Assembly: GCA_947561395.2 (NCBI GenBank)
Contig: OX387184.1
Location: 27,766,766 to 27,830,765 of the forward strand
Source of the DNA: Buxus sempervirens
Taxonomy: Eukaryota; Streptophyta; Magnoliopsida; Buxales; Buxaceae
DNA length: 64,000 nt
Direction of reading: 5' to 3'
In this document: positions 1 to 11,730 of the stretch, one piece after another
Layout: each line of letters starts with the position of its first letter
How positions within the stretch are numbered: position 1 is the stretch's first letter
Program-made: the position numbers and the translations under genes
Notes under the pieces: generated by a model
What the model was told of the DNA's origin: nothing
What the model saw: only the letters and a program-made list of their open reading frames with translations
The model's database searches: none

Positions 1-3000
1 CCTGATGTGAGGGAATTTCATGTCTTCCATTTCCTTCTGACTTCTCCACTTCCTTGGCTTGGACCCCAATCCTGCTCTGTGGACCATCTTCTTAACCTTT
101 ATCGGTTCTATCCTTCCTTGCAGGTTAACCCCCAGACCTTTTCCAGGGTGAAAGTTATATTTTTCTAGCACATTCTTGACCATTTTCTCAGCACAGGTCA
201 ATTTTCCTTCTTTTTCCTGATACCTCCCAGGTATGAAATTAACAGTTTCAAATTGGAAAGAGTGAAATGCCATCTTATCAGCAGTCATTTCCATGTTTAT
301 ATAGGGTACATCAGGGGACCACATGGGAGGAACCAAATTTTCGGCTAGGACAGTAATCACCTTTTGCCCTCTGATATATTTGACTCTTTGGTGGAGGGTA
401 GATGGTATAGCCCTAGCCATATGAATCCACGGCCTTCCTAGGAGTAGGTTGAAGGCTGCAGGTATATCCATCACTTCAAATGTGATGTTGAAAATATACG
501 ATCCAATTGTGACCGACAGTTCAACCTCCCCTAGGGAGTGTGTTTTAGAGCTGTCAAATGCTCTTATGATTCTTCCGTTCTGCTTGATTTTGTTTTGCTC
601 CAGACCGAGCTTAACAAAGGTTATTAATGGGCAGACATTGAGAGCTGACCCATTATCAATCAAGACCCGGGCTATCATGCAACCCTTACTGAGTACAGCT
701 ATGTGCAATGGGTCTACATGATGGTACCCTGCTGGGCTGATCTCAGTCTCTGAAAAAGTTATGACATTGTGGGATAATATTTGCCCAACCATCCGGCCTA
801 GTTGGTCTGGTTCAATGTTTTTAGGCACATGGGCCCCCTGGAGTATCCTTAACAAGGAGTCCTTATGCTTTTCAGAATTTAACAATAGGCCCAGTATTGA
901 GATCTGGGCAGGGACTTTGTTCAACTGCTCAACAACATTGAACTCACTCTTTTTTATTACCTTTATGAGGTCAGCAGCCTCACTGTTAGTTACCTGAGGG
1001 GCATCTTCCCCTATCTTGGCCTTTCCTTTATTTTTTTCTTCTTCCTTTTCCTTCTCTGTCTCCTTTTGTTTTTCTTCCACCCCTACACATTTTCCTGACC
1101 TCATCATGAGGTTCACTTCTTCCTTGCTTTCAGCTGCAGGGCATGTAGTGGTAAAAGCTTCACTGTAGTTCCATGGTACAGCCAATTCATAGTAGGAAGG
1201 CTTGGGGACATTTATCACCAAGGGAGGAAGTTTAGACTTAGCTGATGAAATTTTAGTGAGAGGGATATCAACAACCAATGGTGGAAGTTGTTTTGGTTGG
1301 GGGGTTGCAGAAGTGACGGATGCACTAAGAGGGTCACAGTTTATGACCAATGGTGGTTTGGAATGAATGGGTGAAGTAAAGGTGGATGGACTGCAATTGA
1401 TGACCAATGGTGGTTTTGCAATGTTCATTTGGGCCATGAGGGACGAGACCCGGTCCAGAGATGAGCTAATGTTCTTTGCAGCACTATCATTCCCCTTTGA
1501 AATTACATTTATTTCTTTTTCCTTATTTATTCTGTTAAAATAAACTTTGACCGTTGTCCCTATTGGAGCAATTAACTGGGATGGGTCAAAGGTTATTTTA
1601 TCAGAAGAGACGACACCTATAACATTAGATGGGCCTGCCCCATGATGCTAGGGCAGAGGGTTCTGTCCAATATCTGTTCTAGGAGGATTGGGAGCCCCTA
1701 TATTGAAAGACAGGGTATTCTGGTCCAGTAAATCCTGAATGGCATGTTTCAAAGGCCAGCACTTGTCCGTAGGGTGCCCAGGTGCACCCATGTGGTAATC
1801 ACAAGTGGTGGAGGGGTCAAAATTTCTCCCCTTGGGTGCATTCGGATTGGGTTCTCTTAAAGTGATATACCCTGCTTGCAATAAGGTGGGTAGCAACTGA
1901 GAAGGAGCCATTGGAATAGGGGTGAAAACCCTATTTCTCCTTGCTGCAAAATAAGCATCCTTTTCCTCCTTAGTAAAAACCCTTTTTTGGTCTGAAGGTG
2001 CTGCTGGAACATTAACCCTCATAGGGGCCTGGGTAGATGGAGATGGAGTAGGAAAATGAGCAGGTATGTTGATTTGTATGGGCTTGTTAGGGCCTGATGG
2101 TGGCTGCACCATGTTTACCTCCCCTTCTTTCTTGTTCCCATTCTTCTTCATCCCGCTTCCTTTCTTCACATTAGGGTCTTGTTGATTGACCATAGCAGAG
2201 TGGTCAACTATCTTACCTGATCTTATCCCGTCTTCAATTCGGTCAGCCACTTGGACTAAGGCAGCGAAATTAGTGGTGGTCTGACCCACCAAATGGCTGT
2301 AGAATGGTTGACCCAATGTGCTGATGAAAGTGGAAATCATCTCCTGGTCTAGCATAGGTGGCCTGACCTGAGAGGCAGTCTCCCTCCATCTCTTGGCATA
2401 CTGTCTCACAGATTCGTCCCTTCCCTTGCTCATTCTCATTACATCATACCTGTCTGGTACGATTTCTGAATTGAACCGGTATTGAGCTAGGAAGGCATCT
2501 GCTAGGTCCTTCCATCTTTTAATCTTTCCATGGTCTAGAGTAGCGAACCACCTTAATGCGGTTCTAGTCAGGCTCCTTTGGAAGAGCTGGATCAGAATAC
2601 CCTCATCTCGACCGAACTGGCATAAGGCACCACAGTACAGCTTCAGATGGCTCATGGGGCAGCCAGTGCCATCATATTTATCTAGGTCTGGGCACTTGAA
2701 CTTAGCCGACAGGTTAACATTAGGGTACAGGCATAAGTCCTCAAAGTTGGTGCCCCCGAAGTTGCTCACCCCTTTTACTTCTCTAAGTTCATCTTGGATC
2801 ATTTCCAGTTTGTGCAGGAACTTTCTTTCAACCTCTTCCCTTATCCTTTCCTTTTCCTTAGCCTTGTTTGACTCAGCTGTCTCATCCCTGACCAGTATAG
2901 GTTCAGGGGTGGGTTCATAGACGGGTTCAGGAGTTGGTTGCACTGGAGGTGGAATATTGATTTGGGGTGGAGGTGCTGGGTTAGAAGTGGATGCTTGATT

Positions 3001-3144
3001 TTGGGCCTGCATTTGTTGGGCCTGCACTTGTTGGGCCTGCACGGACAATATGTTCTCTAGCATTCAGGCTAGTCCTGCTACTTGTTCTTGGAGCAGGACA
3101 ACATCTGGATGAGGAGCATCGGCTTCGTCTTCAATGGGATTCAT
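1..3144 (-). pseudogene. Ty3/gypsy gag-protease polyprotein, broken, runs off left edge
   Basis: The minus strand encodes a plant Ty3/gypsy gag followed by an aspartic protease. The first in-frame ATG is at 3142-3144, but a TGA at 3064-3066 interrupts the frame just before the next methionine (3063). The long open part (3063-1648) has a Gln/Pro-rich N-terminus, a retrotransposon gag domain (residues about 110-290, with ALRWFATL and YAKRWRETA) and a degenerate knuckle (YHMGAPGHPTDKC). A TAG at 1648-1650 ends it. The same frame continues to the window edge with the protease active site VLIDNGSALNVCP near 655 and the gypsy motif LLLGRPWIH further on. A glycine-rich PGKGLG patch follows near the left edge. 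Reverse transcriptase and integrase would lie beyond position 1. Two in-frame stops suggest this copy cannot make an intact polyprotein, unless the stops are read through. The Tat/Retand-like lineage is an inference from the gag type. Confidence 0.9.
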
Positions 3145-3390
3145 GGCGCGAGCTCTTGAACTGGTTACAGGAACTATGGTTGCAAGTGTACTTGGTACCT
3201 GGCAAAACAATAAAGGAAAAATATCAGTGTCCATTTAATCTCATTCACATGCCTAGGAATGCCTATGTGCAAGCTGGGTGAACACGAGTTTGGATTTTTT
3301 TTTTTTATTTGCTTCTTTTCTTTTTCTTTTTTTTTTTTAGAATTGTTGGAATATTCTAGGGCTTCCAACAGGTCCCACAATAGAGAAAAT

Positions 3391-3957
3391 GATCTGAAAT
3401 TCAAAGGCTTTCAGAGGCCGGGGGGGGGGGGGGTTTGAAAAAGGTCTGAAATTCAAAGGCTTTCAGAGGCCCAGGGATATTTTTGGAAAATGTCTGAAAT
3501 TCAAAGGCTTTCAGATGCCCGAGGATTTTTGATAAAAGTCTGAAATTCAAAGGCTTTCAGAGGCCTAAAGAGTTTTTGAGAAAAAGTCTGAAATTCAAAG
3601 GCTTTCAGAGGCCCAAAGATCTGAAATTCAAAGGCTTTCAGAGGCCCAAAAGAAAAAGGTCTGAAATTCAAAGGCTTTTAGAGGCCCAAAAGATCTGAAA
3701 TTCAAAGGCTTTCAGAGGCCCAAAAGAAAAAGGTCTGAAATTCAAAGGCTTTCAGAGGCCCAAAAGATCTGAAATTCAAAGGCTTTCAGAGGCCCAAAAG
3801 AAAAAGGTCTAAAATTCCAAGGCTTTCAGAGGCCCAAAAGAAAAAAGTCTGAAATTCAAAGGCTTTCAGAGGCCCGGGAGATCTGAAATTCAAAGGCTTT
3901 CAGAGGCCCAAAAGAAAAAAGTCTGAAATTCAAAGGCTTTCAGAGGCCCAAAGGATT
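3391..3957. repeat. Tandem repeat of about 14 dyad units in the gag leader
   Basis: About fourteen copies of a unit containing CTGAAATTCAAAGGCTTTCA are joined by short linkers (AGGCCCAAAAGAAAAAG-like) and spaced 34-50 bp apart. Each unit is a dyad with arms TCTGAAA and TTTCAGA around a 9-nt centre. Only one copy is clearly damaged (near 3807, TCTAAAATTCC). The array is 80-650 nt upstream of the gag ATG, so it would form a chain of small hairpins in the transcript leader. Confidence 0.9.
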
Positions 3958-3984
3958 TTCTCTTCACACTTTTTTATTCATTTA

Positions 3985-4015
<31 letters not shown>

Positions 4016-4116
4016 TTGAAGCATTTTATTCAAACTCATTTCCCTTTATCATTATCTAAAGGTTAAAGGAATAAGATTTAGTGGGAAAAACCGATTAAAA
4101 TTGAATTTTCCGCGAA

Positions 4117-4248
4117 AACCGTATATACAATACGGTCCAACCCTGCCCGTATTCAAATTACGAGCGGGCGTGACCGTATGGAAACCACGAGCGAGCCGAG
4201 CCCGTATAACCACTATGGGCAAGCACAGCCCGTGTACTAAATACGGTT
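4117..4248. repeat. CCG-N11-CGG dyad array, 5 units, in element leader
   Basis: Five 21-nt dyads start at 4117, 4145, 4172, 4200 and 4228, with 7, 6, 7 and 7 nt linkers. Unit 1 is CCG, TATATACAATA, CGG. The others keep the N11 spacing but some have CGA or TGG at the right arm. The arm set (ACCGTA and GCCCGT) is the same as in the LTR array of this element at 7076-7179, although this array lies more than 1 kb inside the element. Confidence 0.88.
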
Positions 4249-5456
4249 TTACGGAACTCTGTTATATTTTTCCAGTTTTTACATAGTTTGATCACTTTAA
4301 TTGCTCATCCAAACGTACGGTTCACCCAGTGCAGGGCTTCTAAACTGTCCCAAAGTGGACTTTGACCTTTTTGTTAAAACACATGTTTAGGAAGGCACAT
4401 GTACCCTCCAAATTGACACCATACTCAAGAATTTGGTACCCTTTTGTTGCCTCTTGTATGAAGATTGGGTAGGATTGATTCTAAACAGAGTTAGAAACTC
4501 TTCCTATGGGCTGCACCAATTTTGGAAACATGCATATTTTGGGACCAATTTTATCCCAAACCAATGGGCACCATGACTCCCCTATGACATGAAAATAATG
4601 CAAAACAATAGGATTACCTTGTTACCTTGTTACCTTGTTTACCTTCAATATGGCATCTGCATTATGCCCTGGTTTGTAAGCCATGCACACGGCCTTCCCA
4701 CAATCATACCAACCCATATCCCCACGTAATTGTGTATTTTAGCCAAAAACGTGTAACTCCACCTTCAAGCGTAGGGGTTTTGGGTTTTGGCTTAATGGCA
4801 ACTTAGCACTCAAGCCTAGTGATGACCAGAATCCCAGATCCACGTTATCATCACATCATTGGCCCAAAGTTCTAAGGTGAATGTTTTCACTTTCGCTTTC
4901 CGAAGTATCGACCTCGTTGCGCCAAGCTACACACATTCGGGTTCAACTTCCTATAGGTTAAGGGTAGGCTGTGTAAAAATAAATAAATGTGCACAGTGCA
5001 TTGTAAAAAAATAGGGTGCATTCACAACGTCCCAAACCCTTGCCACTCTTTTCGCAGCCATGCATACACAAACCAAGGCATAATAGGAAAACATATTTAA
5101 AAGTAAACAAATACACAAAGCAGTCCCTATAGCACCTAAAACATGCTCATAAAAAACCATCTAATCATGCAAACATATGATCATGTTATACACCAAAAAA
5201 TCATCATGGAGATCATGCTGAAAATTAAAACATGCTACCATAAAAATATAGCAAGAAATAAACATGGTTCAGCAAAACGGACCTCCCCTACGCATGTTTG
5301 TAGAAACAATCCTATAAATCAAAATTAAGCATGTTTCTACCCCCATGAATTCTTAAGCAATAATTCAGATTTAAAACATACTCAACATGCTTAAGAACAC
5401 AAACTAACAAGCAAATCTAAAAAAATCAAAAACATGAACAAAAACACCAAAAGGCT

Positions 5457-5474
5457 CAAATCCTCAAGTCGCCA
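5457..5474 (-). other. Putative tRNA primer-binding site
   Basis: Two bases after the end of the 5' LTR, the minus strand reads TGGCGACTTGAGGATTTG. It begins with the TGG expected of a primer-binding site. It would pair with a tRNA 3' end finishing in TCGCCA; a T-arm-like TCAAATCC is also visible on the plus strand. The exact tRNA (Arg or Ser type) is not decided. Confidence 0.6.
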
Positions 5475-6866
5475 GTTGTGAGACATGGGAAAAAATAAAA
5501 TCCAATGACTTCCTCTATCATCACACAGGATTAAATAAAACAAAGAGTCGCCACCATTCAATTTAGGTGTGAATGGACACCAAAATATCAAATAAGCACA
5601 AAAGGCAATTTTAGGGTAAAAATAACCCTCCTAAAAAAACAAGAGATGGGTAAGGGAATTAGGTTATGAACAGGGGAAGGTGTTAGGCACCCCTATTCAT
5701 CCACACAAGGTGGTTGCCAGGTATTGTTCAAGTTTTTCAAAGAAAAAAGGCTTGCTATAAAATTCATGAAAAATCACAAAAAAAAAACAAAATATATGGT
5801 TTTTTCATATGAATAGTCTGATTGATCCCGAACTTTCAAATATGATCATACCATTCCTAGGGCTTCATGATCAAAACAAAATTTAGATAAAATCAAATAA
5901 AATCAATTTAAAGTGAAAAATCCAAAAATCTGGCTTCTAGTTAAATTCTAGAAATCTAGAAAAATATGATTTTTATAAAATATTTCAAAATTGAACTTGA
6001 ATAGTCCAGGACATAGATAAAGCCCAAATTTCACATTAAATCTGAAAATCAAAACCAAAAATACCCACGTTGATGAGAAACATCAAAAGGGGAGAACTTA
6101 GACCGTAGGGTCTTCTCTCAAAAGTGAAAAACAATTTAAAAACCACTTCATGAAACCCTAGAATTTATTTTCAGGCTTCTGTATTCAAATCTATCATATT
6201 GATCATGATAAATCCAAGATCTTAGCCTAAACTCACAAAAATCACGAAAACAGTGCTGTAGGTGCAAATATGTGGAAAATCCAAATTTTATAAAAAAGTG
6301 GGGATCTCATGCTATAAACATCATATATTCATGTTATTCATTCAGATTCATCATAAAAAGCATTAAAACATGATCATGATATTCAAAACAGCCACATCTC
6401 ACAGATTAGAGCACATGGGGGTCTACCCTACGGATCCACCTGTTCTCTTTTCCCCTAGCTCTCTCTTCACGTTTTACGGCTAGAGAGTATTCTTGAGGTA
6501 CTTGGAGATAGGTTTGGTTATACAAACACAATCAAAGGCTTTATTCTTAAAAAAAGGAGAAAAGCAGATATGGGGTTCTATTCTATGGATCCACCTGTTC
6601 TCTTTTCCCTTAGCTCTCTCTTCACGTTTTACGGCTAGAGAGACTCTTGAGGTACTTGGAGGCAAGTTTAGGAATACAAGTACAAAAGATGGCCTTATTC
6701 TACAGCAATAGAAATGATCCTATTACTTCTAGAATTGAAAACAGAAAATAAAAGGGAAAAGGGACTTACCTGGATTGAGCAAGCAGAGCAGCAGGGGTTC
6801 CTCTTCTTCTCTTGGAGCTTCTTAGACTTCAAAATTTCGTGGCCCCTAGCTTGAGAATCTCACCTC

Positions 6867-6874
6867 TATTTATA
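6867..6874 (-). promoter_or_regulatory. TATA box of LTR B1
   Basis: TATAAATA on the minus strand, in the context GCCTATAAATAGAGG that recurs in other A and B LTRs. It lies about 200 bp downstream of the dyad array. Confidence 0.75.
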
Positions 6875-7075
6875 GGCAAGCACAGGGGCAGGGCTGGTCC
6901 AGAAGGATATATCCTGATCCTTAAGATAGAGTGAAAGACAGAGATAATACCCATCCATAGCCAACCAAGGTGGCTTCAGCGAATAAAAGACGTAATTCGC
7001 TCATTTAAAGATATATTGGACTAAAGATAAAGCTCGGAAATCGAGAGAAAAATAAAACTCGCACGAGTCTTTAGT

Positions 7076-7179
7076 GACCGTAAATGAATTACGGTCCAAC
7101 GGTGACCGTATTTCCAATACGGGCGCGCCTGACCGTAGAGAGATCTCGGGCGCGACTGGCCCGTGAATGAAATACGGGC
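7076..7179. promoter_or_regulatory. CCG-N11-CGG dyad array, 4 units (LTR B1)
   Basis: Units start at 7076, 7104, 7131 and 7159, each 21 nt, with linkers of 7, 6 and 7 nt. All four keep an exact CCG-N11-CGG frame. Outer arms are GACCGTA, TACGGTC and GCCCGT/ACGGGC variants. Confidence 0.92.
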
Positions 7180-7282
7180 AAAGCCTGCCTAGTCAATTTT
7201 TATGCATTTTTTACCTGTTTTAAGTTCTAATTACATGTTTTCATTACTTTTTCATTCTGTAGTGCAATTTGGGGTGTCTACA

Positions 7283-7968
7283 GACCCAAACCGGCCTGAC
7301 CCGACCCAAGAAGTTAATTGGGCTATTCTTAGCCCTCTATGGACCATGGGCCTAGTTGGGTTCACCAAGATCCCCTTTGGGCCCACTTGTGAGGCCCACC
7401 TTTGACCGGCCCAAACTGGGCCCATTTTCAACAAATGGGCTCCAGGCCACTTGACCCCTGGCTCATGGGCCGAATCAAAGTCCATCAAGCCCAAGTGTGT
7501 GTAAATAATTTAGTTAAATAAATAAACCAAAAGGGTTACCCAATAACCCTACTAGGCCCCAAGCCCAACCTTGACAACCCACGGGTCTTTCAACGGGACC
7601 CGTATCCGACCCATCTCATCTAATAAAAAGATAAAATAAAATAAAAAGGGGCCCACACCATCAGAGGGTCCCACCATACCAAACAAGATGGCATGCTGAT
7701 CTAGGAAGGATGAAACTGACTCAAAACCAGGGAGACCCGAAGGACCCGTCAGACTAACGGGGCGGGCCGAGGTGTGTTAGAACTTCCCCGGACGTAACCG
7801 AGGACTTAGCTAGAACTTTGAAAAGACGCAGATCAGGCTTAGACTCGGATAGGGCAAAACACCGTGTCTGCCTGCACCTCTCAGGCAGCGGCGACTCCGA
7901 AAGTCCCGAGGCACGCACGAACCCACGTGCGCCCCGTGTGCGATTTAGGTCAAATTTAGGTGCGCACA
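7283..7968 (+). mobile_element. 3' part of a family A LTR (copy A1)
   Basis: This matches the last 690 bp of the complete family A LTRs at 42476-44860 and 21839-24246. It shares the block rich in GGGCCCA, the conserved stretch with CTCAGGCAG and CCCGAGGCACGCAC, and the terminus GGTGCGCACA. The 5' part must lie left of the window because the gypsy element interrupts it at 7282/7283. The terminus is followed by CCCGG, which fits a target duplication within a family C LTR start. Confidence 0.82.
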
Positions 7969-10930
7969 CCCGGAATTTGGAAAAACTTTAATTAAGATTA
8001 ATTAAATAAAATTAAGTGAGAACAAATAACTAAACCAATGATTCACTATGTGGGTTTAGTTTAATTGAGATGGTTAAATGGCTCAATGGTTTAGTTTAAT
8101 TAGACCAATGATTCAATAAGTGGATTTAGTTTAATTGAACCGGTTCAAATGGTTCAATGGTTAAAAAAAAAACAAATAAACCAACAGCCATTCACGATTT
8201 GAACATTTGTGGTTTTTGGTGTTTGGGGTCGTCAAGGGTTTGGAGGAAAGGAAACGCAGAAGAAGAAGAAGAAATCGTGGAGGAAGAGAAGGGGGAAAGG
8301 AGAGGAAGAAGAAGAAGAAAAGAAGAAGAGGGAAGGGCGTCCATCTTGGTCGCTGTTGGGGTTTAACACAAAAAGGGAAAAACGAGTGGAAGAGGAGAAG
8401 AAGAGAGGAAGAAAGAAAGGGGGTGTTCGTTTGATAATAGTATCTAATCAAATTTTACCCAGAAGGCAACCTGATAGCATGCTTTAAATCCTTTTTTTTA
8501 GGATTTACAGTTTTCTTAAGGCTAGTGTTCACTTTGGGTTCTATTAGAGACATCTGATTTTAGGTTCGAATTGATTGTGAAAATTTAAATATGTTTCGTT
8601 TAATCTGCGATTTGATTTGCATTCAATTGAAGCAATTATAAGAGGAGAGTGCTTGATCAGATTTAATTTGTGTTTTCTCCCTTGGATTGTTGTTGCTGAT
8701 CTCGTTAGTGCTTGCTTGTCGATTAGTTGCGATGCTCAGATTTCATGATTTTCAATCATGTTAAAAAGCTTGGTATTACGGATTTGGATTGGTGTGGTTT
8801 GATGATCTCTAAGTGGTTTGAGTGCTGGAATTTTATTTGTTGTTTCTATTGATCAAAGAACTTGCTTTGAAATAGATTGGTATGATAATGCTTTATGCTC
8901 GGAAGTTAATACTTGTGGTTTGTTTTGCTGGAGATCTTTATTGAGTTGGAGGATGTATTAGATGGACAGTGATAATCTGTATGGCTTACTTAATCTGAGA
9001 ATTGTTTTGGTTCCATTGGCTGAACATGGGCTTATCCTGCTTAATTGTTAGTTGTTGTTAGTTGCTGTTAAGGACCGTTAGCTGATTAGAACCTGCACAA
9101 GATCATGTTATGATAATTTTGAGAAAACTAATTAGAATCTACAAATGGTTATGTTGTGGTAATTTAAAAGGGAAAGACCCATTCCTTGTTCAAAATTATA
9201 GCTCAGACTTTGGGGTCTAGTAAAATTTAGGTGGATTCTTGCTTTAAGAATCTAAAGGGGTGATTTAAAAAGTGATTGGCAAGGATTAGGAGTCATGAAA
9301 GAGGTAGGTAAGTGTTAGGGAATTTTCAGGTTGCATAGGAACAATGTGATGTTTAAGAACAAACCCATTCTGTTATTTGGGCTTAAATTTGTATAAGATT
9401 TCGGTGGCTTGCGAGGGCTGGTAATCTTTGCATTAAAATTCATATTAGTAGCCTAAAATTTAGATTAGGGTATTTGTAATTGATTGGATGTGGTTTAGGA
9501 TCGATTGAAACTTGAGGTATTGCAAGAAAAATCATGAGAGGTTGATGGTTTCCGTCCATTTGATTTTGCGGCAGGTTATAACCACCTGTAGTAAAACAAC
9601 CATAATTTCCTATAGGAAACTCTGAATTTAGCACCGTTTGTTGCGTTGGAAACTATATTCATAGAGTTTTCCAACGATTTATAGCACATGTACCAATTCC
9701 TTATAGATTAAATCAGGTTTAGCATATAAGTCACTAGTTAGAATTCAATCTGCAGAGTAAACAGCAATTGCAAACCAACCGTGGATATTTTATAAAATTG
9801 GTTTATAAAATTATTTTATACCTTTAGTCGTTAACGATTTGGTTTGATAAAGTGATTTGCGATTTGTAATTGGCAATCAAAGCTGAGGTTTTTTATTAGT
9901 TGAGACAGACAACGAGCCTATGGCATCTCGAAAGGCAGAATGGCCTAGGGACTTAATGGTAAGTGAACAACGAGGTTCACTTGATTATGGTTTCTTATGG
10001 GTTCTGGAGTGTAAAATATTCTAATGGATAATTCTTATACGAGTCTAGGCAGTATTGAGGGTTGTGGATCCACCGTCAGTCTAGATTGTGCGTTAGTGTT
10101 GGCTTGTCGAGTTAATGCCCCGGGCTATTTGCGTACCACCGTGTGGGATCGGTGAGGCCTTCGTGTGTGATTGATGAGCTGCAGCGTGCTAGCCCATGCG
10201 TGGGTACTCCACTCGTGTGATGACCATGTGCGGCTTCGACGACGGGTAGTGAGGTGGCAAACCAGCTAAGGGTGGTTAACCCGATTTATAGACACGCTAA
10301 TTCATGAATCTTACACACTTTATTTCTAACATGGTATTGTTATATGTGAATTGTTCACCGCATGATTTGAATGGAATTGATCGTATGATATGTAGCATGT
10401 TATTTTATTATGTAAAATTGCATCAACTGTTTATATCTTACATTATGCTGCTTACTGGGACATTAGTCTCACGTAAGCTTTGTTTTTATCGTGCGGGGCC
10501 GAAGTAGAGGATTATCCCGAGTATAGGCCGGAGGACTACTTCTATCCTGGCTAGTGATAGAAAGGGCAACTTTTTTTTGGTAATTGTATTTTTTTTTTGT
10601 TTTTTTGAAACTGCGTATATTGTATATAGTGAGAGAGAGAGAGTTGAGAGATAGATAGTCTTTGATAACGTACACTTGTGGAAAGATTAGGATGTGATGT
10701 GCATGATATATATATAAATTGTGTTTATTAGGTGATTATCTGTGTTTGAAGGCTTAGCCCATACTCGTATGTACAGGCGTTATATTGCCGATTTTTTTTT
10801 AAAATTTAGGATTCTATTACCTTCATCCTAGTTAGTTTCTTAAGGTGCATTATTGTAATTTGGGCCCTAAAGTAGCGCTCGGGAGCCAATATAAACTCGA
10901 TACGGGTGGACCTGGTTTCGGGGTGCTACA
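7969..10930 (+). mobile_element. Family C LTR, nearly complete (copy C5)
   Basis: The segment ends CGGGGTGCTACA at 10930, the reverse complement of a TGTAGCACCCC terminus. It begins with CCCGGAATTT, like the start of the C-type LTR at 63171. Family A copy A1 seems to have landed a few bases inside its left end. The landmark CTTACTGGGACATTAGTCTC at 10451-10470 places it in plus orientation. It contains a GAA-rich purine tract at 8236-8425 (overlapping low-complexity open frames on both strands are not genes), a GC-richer patch at 10030-10270 and a GA microsatellite near 10630. No coding sequence is seen. Confidence 0.65.
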
Positions 10931-11302
10931 TTGAGGTACTTCAAGATAGGTTTGGGGATACAGACACAATCAATGGCCTTATTCTACAAAAAAAGAAAAG
11001 AACAAATTATGGGGTTCTATTCTAAGAATCCACCTGTTCCCCTTTCCCCTAGCTCTCTCTTCACATTTTACGGATAGAGAAGAGTCTTGAGGTACTTGGA
11101 GGCAGGTTTAGGAATACAATTACAAACTAGGCCTTATTCTACAGCAATGGAGAAAATTAGACTATTTCTAGAATTAAAAATAGAAAATAAAAGAGAAAAG
11201 GGACTTACCTGGATTGAGAAAGTAGAGAAGCAAGGATTCCTTTCTTCACTTGGAGCTCTTCAAGCTTCAGATCATTGGCCCTTTGCTTGAGGAAAGGTGC
11301 TC

Positions 11303-11310
11303 TATTTATA
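11303..11310 (-). promoter_or_regulatory. TATA box of LTR B6
   Basis: TATAAATA on the minus strand in the GCCTATAAATAGAG context shared by the B LTRs, about 210 bp downstream of the dyad array. Confidence 0.7.
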
Positions 11311-11521
11311 GGCAAACCCAGGGGCATGGTTGGTCCAAGGGATATGCCAAGATAGGGTTCCAGAAGGTTCCAGATTGAGTTAAAAACAGAGATAATGCAA
11401 AACCATTGAACCAAAGAGGATTCGAATGGATTTACAAGATGATTCGAATCTCCCAGAGAGAGATTTGGGTGCAGATAAGGCTCAGAAATCGAAAAAAGAT
11501 AAATTCGCACAAAACCCCCGT

Positions 11522-11626
11522 GCCCGTATATATATTGCGGACGTGTGTTGCCCACATTCTCAATACGGGCACGACATGCCCGTATATCAATTGCGGGCAC
11601 AACTAGCCCGCAGATAAAATACGGGC
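11522..11626. promoter_or_regulatory. CCG-N11-CGG dyad array, 4 units (LTR B6)
   Basis: Units start at 11522, 11550, 11578 and 11606: an exact 28-bp period of 21-nt dyads and 7-nt linkers. Arms are GCCCGT with CGGGC. The second unit has CCA instead of CCG, a change expected from deamination of a methylated CpG. Confidence 0.92.
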
Positions 11627-11730
11627 ACTGCATGTTTGACCAAATTTTAAACTTTTTTGACCTGTTTTAAATCCCAATTCCATACTTTCAATTATTTTCT
11701 CATTTTGTAGTGCAATTTGGGGTGTCTACA

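Larger units (their letters stand above)
3145..5476 (-). other. Untranslated leader of the gypsy element
   Basis: This stretch lies between the 5' LTR (from 5477) and the gag start (3144) and has no supported gene. It holds a purine-rich run (minus strand) at 3295-3340, a poly-G run at 3420-3434, the 14-copy tandem repeat at 3391-3957, an ATT microsatellite at 3982-4015 and a five-unit CCG-N11-CGG dyad array at 4117-4248. I see nothing recognisable from 4300 to 5450. The short open frames here look like chance. Confidence 0.7.
5477..7282 (-). mobile_element. 5' LTR of the gypsy element (LTR family B, copy B1)
   Basis: On the minus strand the LTR starts TGTAGACACCCCAAATTGC at 7282 and ends GTCTCACA at 5477 (1806 bp). 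A primer-site-like sequence and then gag-pro follow in the same orientation, so this is a 5' LTR and not a solo LTR. It contains a CCG-N11-CGG array (7076-7179), a TATA box (6867-6874) and, downstream of the TATA, a roughly 165-bp tandem duplication (about 6411-6560 and 6575-6715) with the shared sequence TTCACGTTTTACGGCTAGAG. The bases right of 7282 are the middle of a family A LTR. The element therefore inserted there, and its other end is outside the window. Confidence 0.88.
10931..11730 (-). mobile_element. 5' part of a family B LTR (copy B6)
   Basis: The minus strand starts TGTAGACACCCCAAATTGCA at 11730 and matches other B LTRs through the array, the TATA box and part of the downstream duplication. 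It stops at 10931 where the C5 LTR is inserted. The rest is outside the window on the left. The bases right of the terminus (GTACA) belong to an older gag gene. Confidence 0.85.

Noticed and set aside
3391-3957. CRISPR-like array (short dyad repeats with spacers)
   Set aside because: The linkers are not unique spacers but variants of one A-rich linker, the context is a plant gypsy leader, and no cas genes exist here.
5477-7282. Solo LTR interpretation of B1
   Set aside because: The flanks do not match, and a primer-site-like sequence and gag-pro follow in the same orientation, so it is the 5' LTR of a larger element.
8157-8487. Overlapping open frames on both strands
   Set aside because: They are low-complexity products of a GAA/GGA purine tract in an LTR.
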